Assembly: GCF_003473485.1 (NCBI RefSeq)
Contig: NC_053044.1
Location: 37,452,091 to 37,516,090 of the forward strand
Origin: Medicago truncatula
Taxonomy: Eukaryota > Streptophyta > Magnoliopsida > Fabales > Fabaceae
Reading direction: 5' to 3'
DNA length: 64,000 nt
A program made the translations under genes and the position numbers. This document shows positions 34,968-46,932 of the stretch, piece after piece; the stretch's first letter is position 1; the number at the start of each line of letters is the position of its first letter. The notes beneath the pieces are model-generated. The model was not told where the DNA came from. It saw only the letters and a program-made list of their open reading frames with translations, and did no database searches.

Positions 34968-36298
34968 GTTCAGTTTGAGCTCTCCTTTTTTGCTCTGAAT
35001 CCCAAGTTAAATGTTCTGGCTCCATGGAGGGAGTGGATATTACAGGGAGAGAAGATGCTATTGAGTATGCCAAGAAGCATAACGTTCCGATTCCTATAAC
35101 CAAAAAATCCATATATAGTAGGGATAGGAACCTTTGGCACATAAATCATGTCTCATGAGGTAAGTTTTCAAGTTATCTTAATTGTAGACTGGTAGTCCGG
35201 AAGCTAGTTGATGATAACAAATACTATGTTTTATGATTTGTTGTCACGGCATACTTATTTCTAATGTAAGATCACATTCAAAAGTGAAGACATTTTCTCT
35301 TATAAATTTCCGATTTGTGACAATGAAGGGTGATGTTTTGGAAGATTCAGCAAATGAACCAAAAAAGGATATCTACATGTTGACTGTAGACCCAGAGGAC
35401 GCTCCAAATCAACCAGACTAAGCATGTTGTTAACAGCAAAACCTCCTTTACTTATCTTGTTTGAATTATTTTGTTAACAATGTTATTTATCGCCTTATTT
35501 TATTAAAAATTTTGTAACCACGTGATTAGTAGCAACATGGTTTTTATTGTCTATTACGACCACAATACGGCAGCAACTGAAATTTCATCAATCGTATTTG
35601 AGCATGATTATTAAGGATACCAACATGGATGCAACCAAGGTTTTAAAAAGGTCTGTGATCTAGGCTGTGACATCATGATTTTTGATGTTGCTGCAATTGT
35701 AACAGGATTGCAATTAAGCCTGCGTCAGCCGCATTTGACTGTGAGTCTTAGTGATATCAAGGATCACATTCGCAGCACAACCACAACCATTACTGCAATT
35801 TAAAACATTAGTTATTGCTTTAACTGTTTCCCGTTTACTTTCACTACTCGGAAAATCTGTTGCAGATATGTGGAGATAGGATTTGAGTCAGGCATTCCAG
35901 TGACAGTGAACGGGAAGAGGCTATCCCCAGGAAATTTGGTTGCTGAGCTTAATGAGATAGGTGGAAGGCATGGAATAGGCTGTGTCGATATAGTTGAAAA
36001 CCACATTGTAGGCCTGAAGAGCCGAGGAGTTTATGAAACTCCAGGTGGCACCATTTTCTTCACCGCAGCAAGAGACTTAGAGAGTTTAACACTCGATCGT
36101 GAAACACTTCAGCTTAAAGACTCGTTAGCAATTAAGTATGCAGAGTTAGTGTATGCTGGAAGGTGGTTCGATCCTCTTCGTGAGTCAATGGATGCATTCA
36201 TGGAAAAGATCTCAGAGATTACAACAGGTTCAGTGAGTTTGAAACTGTATAAAGGCAGTGCTTCTGTGACGGGTCGGAAGAGTCCTTCTGTTAATTAA
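34968..36298 (+). pseudogene. Argininosuccinate synthase, 5'-truncated pseudogene (exons 8-10)
   Basis: Remnants of exons 8 (34968-35159), 9 (35329-35417) and 10 (35866-36298) lie in order with intron sequence between, so this is a genomic rather than retro-copied fragment. Exon 8 has lost one G (GAGTGGATATT where the parent has GAGTGGGATATT) and gained bases before its donor. The exon 9 donor is CCAGA-CTAAGC instead of GTAAGC, so it cannot splice normally. Exon 10 stays open for most of its length ([60 protein letters not shown]) but after GRKSP ends in SVN, losing the last roughly 40 residues. The PP-loop exons are absent, so no enzyme could be made. Confidence 0.93.
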
Positions 36299-37017
36299 AA
36301 ATCTTTGTTCATTCAAAAAGGTAAACGGCATCTTTGATTTATCGAGATAAAATCTAAATTGCATTATTATAATTGATACAATATTTAAACCATAAGTTAA
36401 CATGATTTTTCTTTGTTTTCATCGATGATTGTGATCTTTGGTGTCAACGATGGTATAATTATGGTGTTGAGTAGTGAAATATTCTTGATAGTATATTGTT
36501 AAATGATCATGCATAAAAATTTGTAACATAAGTTGACTAAGAATGAAAGTTCGTTCGACCATGTAAGCAATTTTTAAGATAAAAAGATAAAAACTCCTTT
36601 AAAACTGTAAAGGACCTTGGTGCAATTTTGCCACTAACTTGAGTATTGCTACTCAATCATTTCAGATTCATACTCAATGAATTCATAGTGCAAAGTGGTC
36701 AGGGTGCATAAATTTGTTAACGAACTCTAGAGTTCACAGAGGACTACAAGTAATTTTATAATGATAATTCTATGAGTAATATATAGTATATAATACATAA
36801 TGTATACAATACTATACTATATACTTTACAAATCAAAATGCTTGGTTGATGAAAGTTGACCGAACTGGAGCATACAGCCAATACATTCTTACCCTTTTAA
36901 GTATTTCAAAATATGAAACACCGAAACAGTTGACATGTTTTGAAGCAGGTTGAAGCAAAAAACTCAGAACTGACTCTGTCGCTGATGTAGTGGGAGTATC
37001 AAATCCTGTGATCCCCG
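36299..37017. other. Spacer between the synthase pseudogene and the receptor-like kinase
   Basis: Equivalent of 29640-30725 in the first copy of the block, but without the Stowaway-like element. Contains the 3' flank of the minus-strand kinase. No separate gene. Confidence 0.5.
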
Positions 37018-40000
37018 TCAGCTGTTGTTCTGGACTTGAGAAGCATACTGCAAGTTCCAAAGGACATCCTCGATCGAAGGTCGACTCCACGACTCGGTAG
37101 ATATACACTTGTTTGTTATAGAAATCACAATAGATAGAGATTCTTTGCAGCAAGTAGCTTGCACAACTGGGTCCACTATTTGTTTCCACTCATCTTGACT
37201 ACTGAAGGAAGCCTGTAAATTGGAGTATGCTGAATTAACTATCTTAGCAGGTATATATAAAGCACTTATTTAAATGTTTGGGAACTTATATTAATAAGCT
37301 TATCAAGATAGCTTATGAAAACAATTTGTATCTTGTATACAACAATTTTAACCACACTCTCCGTATGATTATAGAAGTAACTTATACATAAGTGGTTATA
37401 TAATAAACCCTTAAAAAGTGATAATTGTGCTAACTTGCGAAATCATTTTTTTGTAATTGGAAGATTATATGTATCAAGTAATCTGAACATGTTTTATGCA
37501 TACCATTGCATTTAGCACAGCTGCTTCTCTTTTAGCAAACATTGAAGGTCCAACAAGTGCCTCAAGTATTATGAATCCAAAGCTATAAATATCATCCTCT
37601 AGCTTTTTCATTTGCCTGAAATCACACATGTTGAGGATCTTAAGGAATGATTCACATTAACTTATCAACTACATTTGTTTTAACAAGAATGTTGACAAAT
37701 AGATATTTTATCTAGAAAAATTCCTTGAGTAATAAATTGAAAGAAGAAGAAACAAAACCATATCATCTATATGAGAATCCTCACCATGAATTAGGGCTTT
37801 CTCCTATGACCTACAAACCAAAAGACAAATCATAAATACAGATTCGGTAAAAAAAAACAACCATAAACACGGATGAAGATAGACAAGGTACTACAAGCAC
37901 AAACAAAGACACAGACGTTACACCAACATTGACACGTCAACACTGATAATAATTTGAATATAACCACGTGTGTCGTGTCGGTGTCGGAAACTGGACAATC
38001 TTTCAATCTGAAGTGTCGGTGCTACATGCAAGACCACCAATATAGTGAAAAGCTGGACAAAAAAGAGAGGAAGAAAGCATACCCCACTTGCATCAGTTTC
38101 TTCTGAGACAATGGACAATCCATAGTCACTCAACTTTGCCATCCAATTTTCATTAAACAAAATATTGTTGGTCTTAAGTCTATTTCTGAAGAAACCAGGT
38201 ATCATTCCAGTGTGTAAGAAGTGAATAGCCTTAGCAACACTAATTAAAACTGACAATCTCTCTGACCAATTGAAAATCTTGCCACAACTATCTCCTGCAC
38301 ATACAGTATAAACACACTTAAGTATAATGCACAATACAATAAACAGTTTCAAAAACTAAAGGATTTTGAAGCCTCCACAACACGTGATCACGGACTGAAT
38401 TTGTTCATATTTTCTCACAATACCTAGCAATGTAACTTGACTGCAGCTGCAATTTAAAACATTGAAAGAAACAGTATACATTCATAATTTACCTGAGAGA
38501 TAGGTTTGGAAATTCCCATTTGATACACATTCATAAATGAGAAAGACCTTTGAATCGTTACGCTCTCCTAAAATACCATCAATGCAGTGTCCCAATAGGG
38601 ATATCAAATGCGTGTGGCGGAGCTTTGCAAGCAAATCCAGCCTCAGTTTGAAATTCCGAATTGAGTACTTTTTTGATAAAGGTATGCACCTTATTACAAC
38701 AGGTATCCCATTCTCCAGTTTTCCTTTGTAAAGCTGCAATATCAGTTGAGAAATTTTCATTAGCATCAGTTTTTTTTTTTCATGAGTAGTATGAAAAGTT
38801 TAGTGTTTTTAAATCGCGGTCGTGGCAGATATAACATCAAGCGCAGTGGCATTAGAGACATCAAAAAATATTAACGTTGTGGTCTAGATTGTTTGTTTAT
38901 CAAACATTAAACTTAATCACATTCATTTTTCTTTAGAAAATAGCGCTGTTTTAAATTTGGATACTACCTCATTCCAAAAAAATTAAAAATTGGATACTAC
39001 CTTCCCATATATATTTTCACCAAGAAAAGTAGAATTGTCAAAGTTATTTGTTGCTTCCATAAGCTCCTCCAACGAATATGATCGACACGATGGAAGGTCT
39101 TCTCTGCCTAACTTTGCAGCTTCGGAAACATATCCTGAAAGTATTAACAAAAAAAAAAAAAAAAACTTCAGTCAATATTCAAGTCCTTCAATTTAACACA
39201 CATGCCTAGTAGCGTACCTTCAATGTCAAATTGTTTTACAATGACAACCAATAACAACATGTTAAGACAACAAACAAAACATAATTATTTTTAATTTAAA
39301 AACTGTCAAATATGATGTGGCAAATTGAAGAGTTGCAATTGTGTGACAGTGTAAAATAACTTTACACGGATGGTGCATAACATAAACGAAAACAACATAC
39401 TTGCATTTGCAATAAGCTCACATGAGAACCCTGCTGAGTAGCTATCTTGAACTGATTTATGCAATAGGTGCTGCTCTGCAATCCCTCTAGAGTAATACCT
39501 CTTACATATAACAACGATGCATAAACCAAAAAGGACAATGATAACAAGAATTCCAACAATGACACCAACAAAAATTCCAACTCGGTTCGATTTCTTCTTA
39601 TCAGGAGCTTCTGCGCAATAAGATACTGCATGCTGATGCTGCAAAGTACCAGATAAACAGTTTCCATCACTCTCCACAGCTCTATTTTCTGACACATTGC
39701 TTAGAGAATAAGGCAAGGCTCCAATTAGCCTATTATTTGATATGTCAACAAAACTAAGATTGCGGCCACATCTAAGAGAATTTTGAAGTGTTCCACTCAG
39801 CATGTTGGATCCCAAATTCAAGTAAATAATGTTAGGCAAAGAAAAAAGTTCAGAAGGAGTAGCTCCTGTGAGTGTATTGAAGGAAATATCAAGGTGCTGA
39901 AGACTATTTAGTTGACCATAGCTTTTTGGAATTTGACCTGAGAAGGAATTCCGGTTGAGGAAAAGCGATATCAACCCTTTAGGCAATGCAGGTAAATCAG

Positions 40001-40751
40001 AATCTAACTCATTTTCTCTTAAATCTAAGTGTTCCAAACTACTCAAACCAGTAAAGTCTTGTAAGCTTCCGGATATCTGATTTCTTGACATGTCAATGTT
40101 AGTCAAAGTTGTGATACTAAGGATTGAAAATGGAAATGGACCCTTCAACTTATTGTTCTTCAAACTAAAAACTGTGAGATTACTTGATGAATCAAACAAG
40201 TTTGGGATAGTACCATTGAAGAAGTTATCACCTAACATAAGAATTTGAAGGCTGACCATAGTAGAAATTTTTGGAGGGATTGATCCATAAAGATAATTAG
40301 AACTCAAATCCAATTGTTCAAGTGAAAATAATCTATGAATTCTATCAGGAAATGGTCCCCAAATTCCCAAAGAAACAAGATGAAGAACTCTCAAGCTAGT
40401 TAACCTTGCAAGAGTTGCAACAAATGAGTCCATTGAGAAGCTTTGTGATAGTGTTTGATTTGGAATAGCAAAACCATCAAAACCTCTACCCTTGTTTGGC
40501 TTATCACCAAAGATAGAAAGCTCTATGACAAAATTGTCCTTGCATGAGACTTTGACTTGTGTTGAAGGGATAAAGCAAAGTTCTGTCCTACGATCTTTCC
40601 ATATTTCTAACTGTGTTGGATATTCTAAGTGTTTTTGTAACTGCAGAAGAACTTGTATCTGAGAGGATTGTAACTGAGCAATGCAACTTCCCACATAAAA
40701 GACATACCAAACATAACAGAACAGCAAAACCAAGTCATAAAACCCCATCAC
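37018..40751 (-). CDS. LRR receptor-like protein, inactive kinase; probably frameshifted
   Basis: Seven exons on the minus strand: 40751-39401, 39134-39001, 38733-38493, 38294-38083, 37810-37786, 37615-37504 and 37212-37018. Exon 1 gives a signal peptide (about residues 1-25), about ten leucine-rich repeats (LDLSSNYLYGSIPPKI, LQHLDISFNTLTGATPSEL), a membrane span (VGIFVGVIVGILVIIVLFGL, about residue 395) and a basic stop. Exons 2-7 give a kinase-like domain lacking catalytic residues: the VAIK lysine is replaced in VVIRCIPL, the HRD loop reads FFRNRLKTNNIL, and DFG is DYG. This matches the inactive LRR-RLK group typified by Arabidopsis At1g14390/At2g02780 (from memory). Exon 5 is one base short: the shifted reading GESPNSW-QMKKLEDDIYSFG is what the family predicts, whereas the actual sequence reaches a TGA at 37608-37610, truncating the C-lobe at about 656 residues. 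Confidence 0.85.
37240..37410. repeat. Dispersed MITE-like repeat in the last kinase intron
   Basis: Counterpart of 30945-31110 in the duplicate block (AGCTTATGAAAACAATTTGTA, TTTAACCACACTCTCCGTAT). Related to 1072-1354. Confidence 0.6.
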
Positions 40752-43700
40752 AAACTTTTATTGGAAGTGCTTCAAAGAGGAGCAATAGTAACTAGCACAT
40801 GTAAAGAATCCCAATGGAAAACATCTCCTAAATAAATGAAAAGGAGGCACCATTAAAGTAGTTGAAAACTAGAAACTAACACCAAACAACAAAAATAACA
40901 ATAATCACTTCTTATTTTACTAAGTGAGATCGACTACATGTATCAGAAGATACCATAAAGTTCTATTGTAAATTATATCCACGGAAAAATCATTGACCTC
41001 AAAGTCATTCTTAATAGTTTTTGGCTTTTCTACCAATTGGAATACTTATTATCTCATCTACTATCTTTACTACATAATCTATAGGTTTGCTCGACACGTG
41101 TCTAGAGCCCTAGACTGCCTAAGTTGAGATTCAACATTTTTTTCAATACAGTATAATATGAGGATGATTTGCATGGAAACTAAAATTGTATACCTCATTT
41201 TGTATTGTTCGCAAGAGGGTAGTTGTGCAAACATTAATGCATGTTGATAGGAGTACTTAAAAAACAATTGAAGTGTTGAAAAAAAATGACACACCCAAGA
41301 TGAATATTGTTGGCTATAAATGAAGGAAAATAAGTGTACTACACCTCAGAATCCAAGATATATGAAAAGAAAGATCAAGTTTGGTGTAGCCTATGCTCGG
41401 AATCCAATACATGAAAAGTGGGGTATACCTGAATTTAATGCATTTACTACTTCCACATGGTGCTCTTTCTTCTGAAAGCAGCAATAATGAAGGGTGGCCT
41501 AAGACTAAGTCCTTTCCTTCTGAAAGAAAAGTTATGAGGGAATTGTACAGTTATGATTATGAATATGATTCTTATGAACAAAAGAACCAAAACCAAGCAT
41601 AAAAAAAGTAATGTGCTTTCCTTACTTTGGATGCTATTTATTTCAGGTCATGTTCAAGTATACATCAGATAGATAATTTTCAACTGGGGTGGTTTCAGAT
41701 TCAAATCTTTACAAAGAATGCTTCTCTGCTTCAGTTAAGAAAATGGATATTGATGAAAAATTAATATAGTTATTTTAGGTAACAATTCTCAACCAAAAAT
41801 AAAAATGGAATATAAGTTGTGAAGCACAGAAGACAAAGTAATACAAACATATGAGTGATGGGCCATGCTGGTGTGTTTCTGATATGAATCTAACAAGCTA
41901 TGAGGTGCAATATGGTGGTCCCACAATGAATGTCTACATCTATCTATCCTTCAATTTTCACTTTCTCATTTTTGCATTACTTGAGTGATGGGTCATTGAA
42001 AGTATTTAGACTTGAGATTAAGACTTGTGTGTTTTAATAGCTAATGAAAACTTCATGTTGCCAAATATGTGTTGTGTTCCTCCTATCTATCTATCTTAGT
42101 CCTTCATTTGGCTTTTGATTATTTGAGAGAGTGAGCTTTCTTAATTCTTGTTTCTAACTTTGAGAAAAGGACAGAAGTTGATTAGAGTCACATTTTGGTC
42201 CCTAATTTAATCCATAACTAGTAAGTAAATTAATAAGTAGTTTGCATATGTACAACTGCATTGATGTTCTTAAATATATGTAAATTTTAGGGATCAATTA
42301 AATAGAAAACATATAAAATAAAAGCAAATTCAAAAAATAAAAAATGATTGGAAAATTTAACAAGTTGCGTTGTAAATGAGTAACACTATACATTGGACAC
42401 TAGGGAGTTGGACAACTCAACTGGTTTTGAGTTGTTTAATTATACTTGATTAATTCTTTAAATTTTGTTTGTCCCTTGTAGGTTTTTAAGTTTTATTACG
42501 TGTAGACTTTATCCTTTTTAACATATTCTATTACAAAAATACATAGATATTTGTTACGTTACTAATGTGACAAAAACGAAGTTGACCATTACTTATCATT
42601 CGTCACCCATTTTCATTTCTTCCTTGTACCTCTTGCCCATTTTAAATATAAAGATCGTGCGAGAGAAAAGTTAAATTGGTTTCCACTAAAATGGGCAAGA
42701 GTTACGCATAAGAGATGAAAAAGTGACCACGTCAATAACATACCAACTCACGCGTGTATTTTTGTAATGTAATTGATGTCCTAGAGACATTGGTTGGTTA
42801 GCATTTCCCATTTATAATATATGTGTAAAAAATAATAATGTGGTACACATAATGAGATTTTAAAAAGACATGAAAAAAGAAAAAAAAAAAAGCTAAACAC
42901 GCTGAATATAAAAAAGAAAAAGCTTCTTTAAGATGTGAAAAGAGATGAAAAAGAAGTGAAGAAAAAGAAAGAAAGAATTCAAGTGGTAAAGAAAGTGTTG
43001 TCATTATCCTTATCAAACCACTAATAGGAGAGCACTAGCATGGCACAGTCATAAAAATGTTTTTCTATGTTAAGATAACAAACCAATGTGGTAAATTGCA
43101 TGGGCAGATATTGACAACAATAATCATACATACTTTGTCCTTGGAACTTGGGTTGGCAGCTTATCATGCCAATACAATGACAGCCTGTCACTGCATATTA
43201 GAAGCACACAATGCTTATTTTCCTATGGCCTCCACATGCATCTTCTTGGGGATGAATGAACTCTATTTGGGTGATTTCATGGCAAGCATGATGTACTCAT
43301 CTCTTCTGTCCCAATCGTAAAAGTTGAAATTTTAATATCATTATGATTATGATCGATAGGTTGAATAAATAAATAAGGATTGAAGGTTGCCATGATTTAT
43401 TCATCTCTTCTGTGCAAATGCACACTTGGACAAAACAAAATTTTATTGTTCATAGTACACAGTAACTTTTTGGAATGGAATGATACCGCGCATACTTTTT
43501 AACACATATTTTTCAACGCGTTCATTTTGATTGGTTAAAACTTATTACATCAAAATGAATTCGTGATTTGATAGGATTAATATGAATTTTAATCACTTGA
43601 TTTGGATTTGCATAAATTAAATTTAACCCATATTTATCAACAACTTTTAACACAATTTGGATGGTTAAAAATCAATATTTATTTATATTTTCACTTTAGC

Positions 43701-43929
43701 ACAAACTCTAGAGTACAGCTAGGAGTGAGAATCTTGTCAAAAAAAACTAGGAGTGAGAATAGGCCAGATTGATCGACAAAGATCTACTACATCGAAACCT
43801 CGTATCATTTTTTTTTAATAATAGAGAAGACTATGAATTTTCATAAGTTTATTTAGCTAAAAAAGTCATGCTACAAATCATAAAAAAGTCTTTTAGATTT
43901 GCAATATTTACTTAAGTAAATATGAATAC

Positions 43930-43960
<31 letters not shown>

Positions 43961-44440
43961 ATTATATTTTGTACTTTTGATTAAATTATAAATTTGTTAA
44001 ATTTTTCGATGATTTAAGTTTATTAGTCTATAGTATTATAAATTATAATTGAAATATGATATCATATATAGTAAAATTCTCTAAAATGTCATGTTAAATA
44101 TTAAAAGGGAGTTTGATATCATTGGTTTATTAGTTTGTTAACTTATTTAAACATTGATCATATTACTTATTTAAATAAATTAATATCAAATAAAATATTA
44201 AACAAACTAACAAGTCGTATCAATCTTTTTTCTTAAAAAAAGGTCATATTAGACTTTCAAAAGGTTTGGCTCATAAAAATTAAGTTTATGACATGAAATA
44301 TTTATGCTTTAAACTTTTTGACATACCAGATTTAGATCTCGTAAAGTTTAACTCGACCTAACTTATTTCCACCACTAAATAAGACAACTTTGAAAAGAAA
44401 AGAAATAACAAGATTTAGTGCATTATTGTAGGAGGGGTGG
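40752..44440. other. Kinase upstream region and intergenic DNA
   Basis: No gene is supported. Open frames at 41393-41602 (ends with the acidic/Tyr-rich LYSYDYEYDSYEQKNQNQA) and 43057-43320 have no recognisable domain. An (ATT)n microsatellite lies at about 43932-43960. The first few hundred bases presumably hold the kinase promoter. Confidence 0.4.
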
Positions 44441-44448
44441 AGTGGGGG

Positions 44449-45176
44449 CAGTGGCGTTGTCAGGACCCTGGGTCAGGGGGTTCAAACCTTTGTAATATAA
44501 TTAATAATTATAATAATATATTAAAAAATAATACATTCGAAAAATTACATTGTACTAAATTTAAGTTGTACTAAAAAATTTGCAAAGATATTCTACAATT
44601 GTCATCTAAGCAATTTTATGTTATGAATGTGTGGAATAATCAATTTTTTTTTATCAAATTTATCAAACACGTCTCTATCAATATAAGTAATGAGACAATC
44701 TTTATCTATTCATCCTTAATTTGACTATGAATAGAAATTGTTTTATAATACTAATAAAATATAAAATTTTACTTTTCCTATTAACATATATAAAATTAAT
44801 TATCTTTTAAATTTATGTATAATTGTCAATATGATTTATGTAATTTATGATGGATGGAGGGTTAAATTTTAGGTGCAAAAGTAGTACTAACAACTCACGT
44901 TAGTTAAGCAAGCAAAAAGCTAGGTAGGTGCAGGAAAAAGCTTTGAACTCAATAGAAAATGTTTAATGTCAGCCTTAAATAAATTGAAAGAGTCAATAGA
45001 TATGTACACTACACCATGTTATTGGACAGTATGCTCCAACGTGTGCAACTTTACCGTTACAAAGAGAGAGTTGGTGCAAGCCTTATATTTAAGGGGGTTC
45101 AACATGGAAGAAACCCAAAATAATAGGAGTAAATTAAAGGGTTGAGGGGGTTCAGCTGCATCTGGCTCCGCCCCTG
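44449..45176. mobile_element. Tip100-like hAT MITE, 728 bp
   Basis: The left end is CAGTGGCGTTGTCAGG and the right end, inverted, CAGGGGCGGAGCCAG, the latter matching the terminus I recall for Tip100-type hAT elements. A perfect 8-bp TSD AGTGGGGG lies at 44441-44448 and 45177-45184. No transposase ORF. Confidence 0.85.
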
Positions 45177-45184
45177 AGTGGGGG

Positions 45185-46792
45185 TATAAAGGTTGAAGAA
45201 TTTGGCAACCAAAGTGGTTATAAAATTGGACCAAATATTTTTTTGTACAAAATTGGACAAACTTTAATAACATAATTACTTTTTCCACCTTCTCACACGC
45301 CCTAATTTTTTTTACATAAATGTTTATGGGGTTTCGGACTATATAATCTGAATACAGTTTGAATGTGTTTGAATTATATAATCAGAAATATGCTTATACA
45401 TAAGCGGCAATCAGAATCTTTTTCATTTCAGCCGTTGCGAATTTCACTTTTAAAAATAACAAAAAACAAAGTAAGAAATCAAATAAATCTAATGAAAAAA
45501 AAATTGGATTTTTATGAGAATACGAAAAAAAATTAAAAATGAAAAATGAGTATAAATGATGGAATTTTGGATTTTGGGGGGCGGAGTCACGTAAGAAGTC
45601 CCTTCTACGAAAGTCTTGATCCATGATTTTTTTTTTCTAGCAAAATTTTTGAGCGATCTGATAAAGTAGCCCAAAATCCATATTTTTTACTAATAGCAGA
45701 TAACAATGATCTAAAACAAAAGGATAAGAGTTAGAAAAATTAATATGATCCTTAAACTAGCTATCCATGTTACAAACAGACTCAAAATTTATGTTGATAC
45801 AATTCGGATTATATAATCCGAATTGTTTTTTCCCATGAATAAGGATGTTTATGAGGTGTACGAATTCTATAATCTGGAAAAAGAAAAAGAAAAAAAAAAG
45901 GACACACCCTATTTTTTTAAGTTTTCAGATTATAAAACTCGAATTGGTGAAAAAACTCATTTTTCCATCCGATAACAAAGGAAAATCTTAATTCATAATA
46001 TAAAATCCGAAAGCCACATAGACATTTTCATAAAAATTATGGCACGCGGAAAATTGATAGGGTGAGAAAAGTAATAGTCCTTTAATAATGGACTCAAATG
46101 CATTAGGGCCGTTTGAAATTTATACAATGTGGCCACTTTTCCACATTATTTTGCTAAGATGAAATTTTTTAGTGAAGTTTGCTATGATGAAATAAAGAGT
46201 TTAATTGTGGTAGGTTGACGGTCTAAAACTGTTTTGTACACACAATCAATTAAAACACAAGTAATTGCCACGTCAACTGTTTTAAAAACAATTAAACTAA
46301 ATTAAAATTAATAAAAAGAAATAGATAATAATCGTGATACGCATATGTTTACTACCTTCCACCATCTCTCTATCATATTCTTCTCCCAAGAACTCTGCTA
46401 TATTGTTTTCCCCTAACACAAACTCAAGTGCAGTTTTTCGAAAGAAAACAAAATACATAGATAAATCCATGCTCTGTAATGGAAGATTGAACATTTTTAT
46501 GGAAAGAAAAAAAAGTTGCTTACTTCGCAGAAAGGTTCTTGTGCCCTATCAATAGTCTTTTAATTTCTTTGTGCTGCCTTCTTCCTTCTATCAGTTGAAG
46601 TTTCATTGGCGCTCCTAAAAATGACATCGGGTAAAAATTTGATTGATTATTTTGCTAAGATGAATATTTTTGGTGAAGTTTGCTATGATGAAATAAATGG
46701 TATGCTTGGTAGAAAAGATATGATATTGAGCTAGATAATAATAGGATACGGTAAAGATAAAATTACACTGATATTATTAAATATTTGATGTA
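45185..46792. other. Intergenic with a 48-bp direct repeat
   Basis: ATTTTGCTAAGATGAA...GTTTGCTATGATGAAATAAA occurs at about 46147-46195 and again at 46648-46695 in the same orientation. A minus-strand open frame between them (46297-46494, with EFVLGENNIAEFLGEEYDRE) looks protein-like but I do not recognise it. Confidence 0.4.
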
Positions 46793-46797
46793 CATAT

Positions 46798-46910
46798 TAT
46801 TAGAATCAATTATGTTTATTGTATATTTATTAGACATTATTGTATATTCATTAGGTATTCATTAGTTTCTATATCAGAATCAGAAACAATTATATATCTA
46901 TCACAATTGT
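46798..46910 (+). repeat. 5' LTR (short) of the copia element
   Basis: Matches the 3' LTR at 49693-49840 in the blocks TATTAGAATCAATTATGTTT and CATTAGTTTCTATATCAGAA. The 3' LTR has an extra local duplication of its first block. Confidence 0.8.
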
Positions 46911-46932
46911 ATATTCATTTTTCTTTGCAGAT

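Noticed and set aside
37018-40751. Calling the kinase catalytically active
   Set aside because: The VAIK lysine, the HRD aspartate and the DFG phenylalanine are all replaced, so it is treated as an inactive kinase even before the frameshift.
41393-41602. 69-codon frame ending in a Tyr/Asp-rich tail
   Set aside because: A TATAAAT-like word lies about 80 bp upstream, but there is no family match I know, and another frame starting at 41363 (37 codons) is equally plausible; left uncalled.
43057-43320. 87-codon plus-strand frame
   Set aside because: No recognisable domain or gene context; could be chance.
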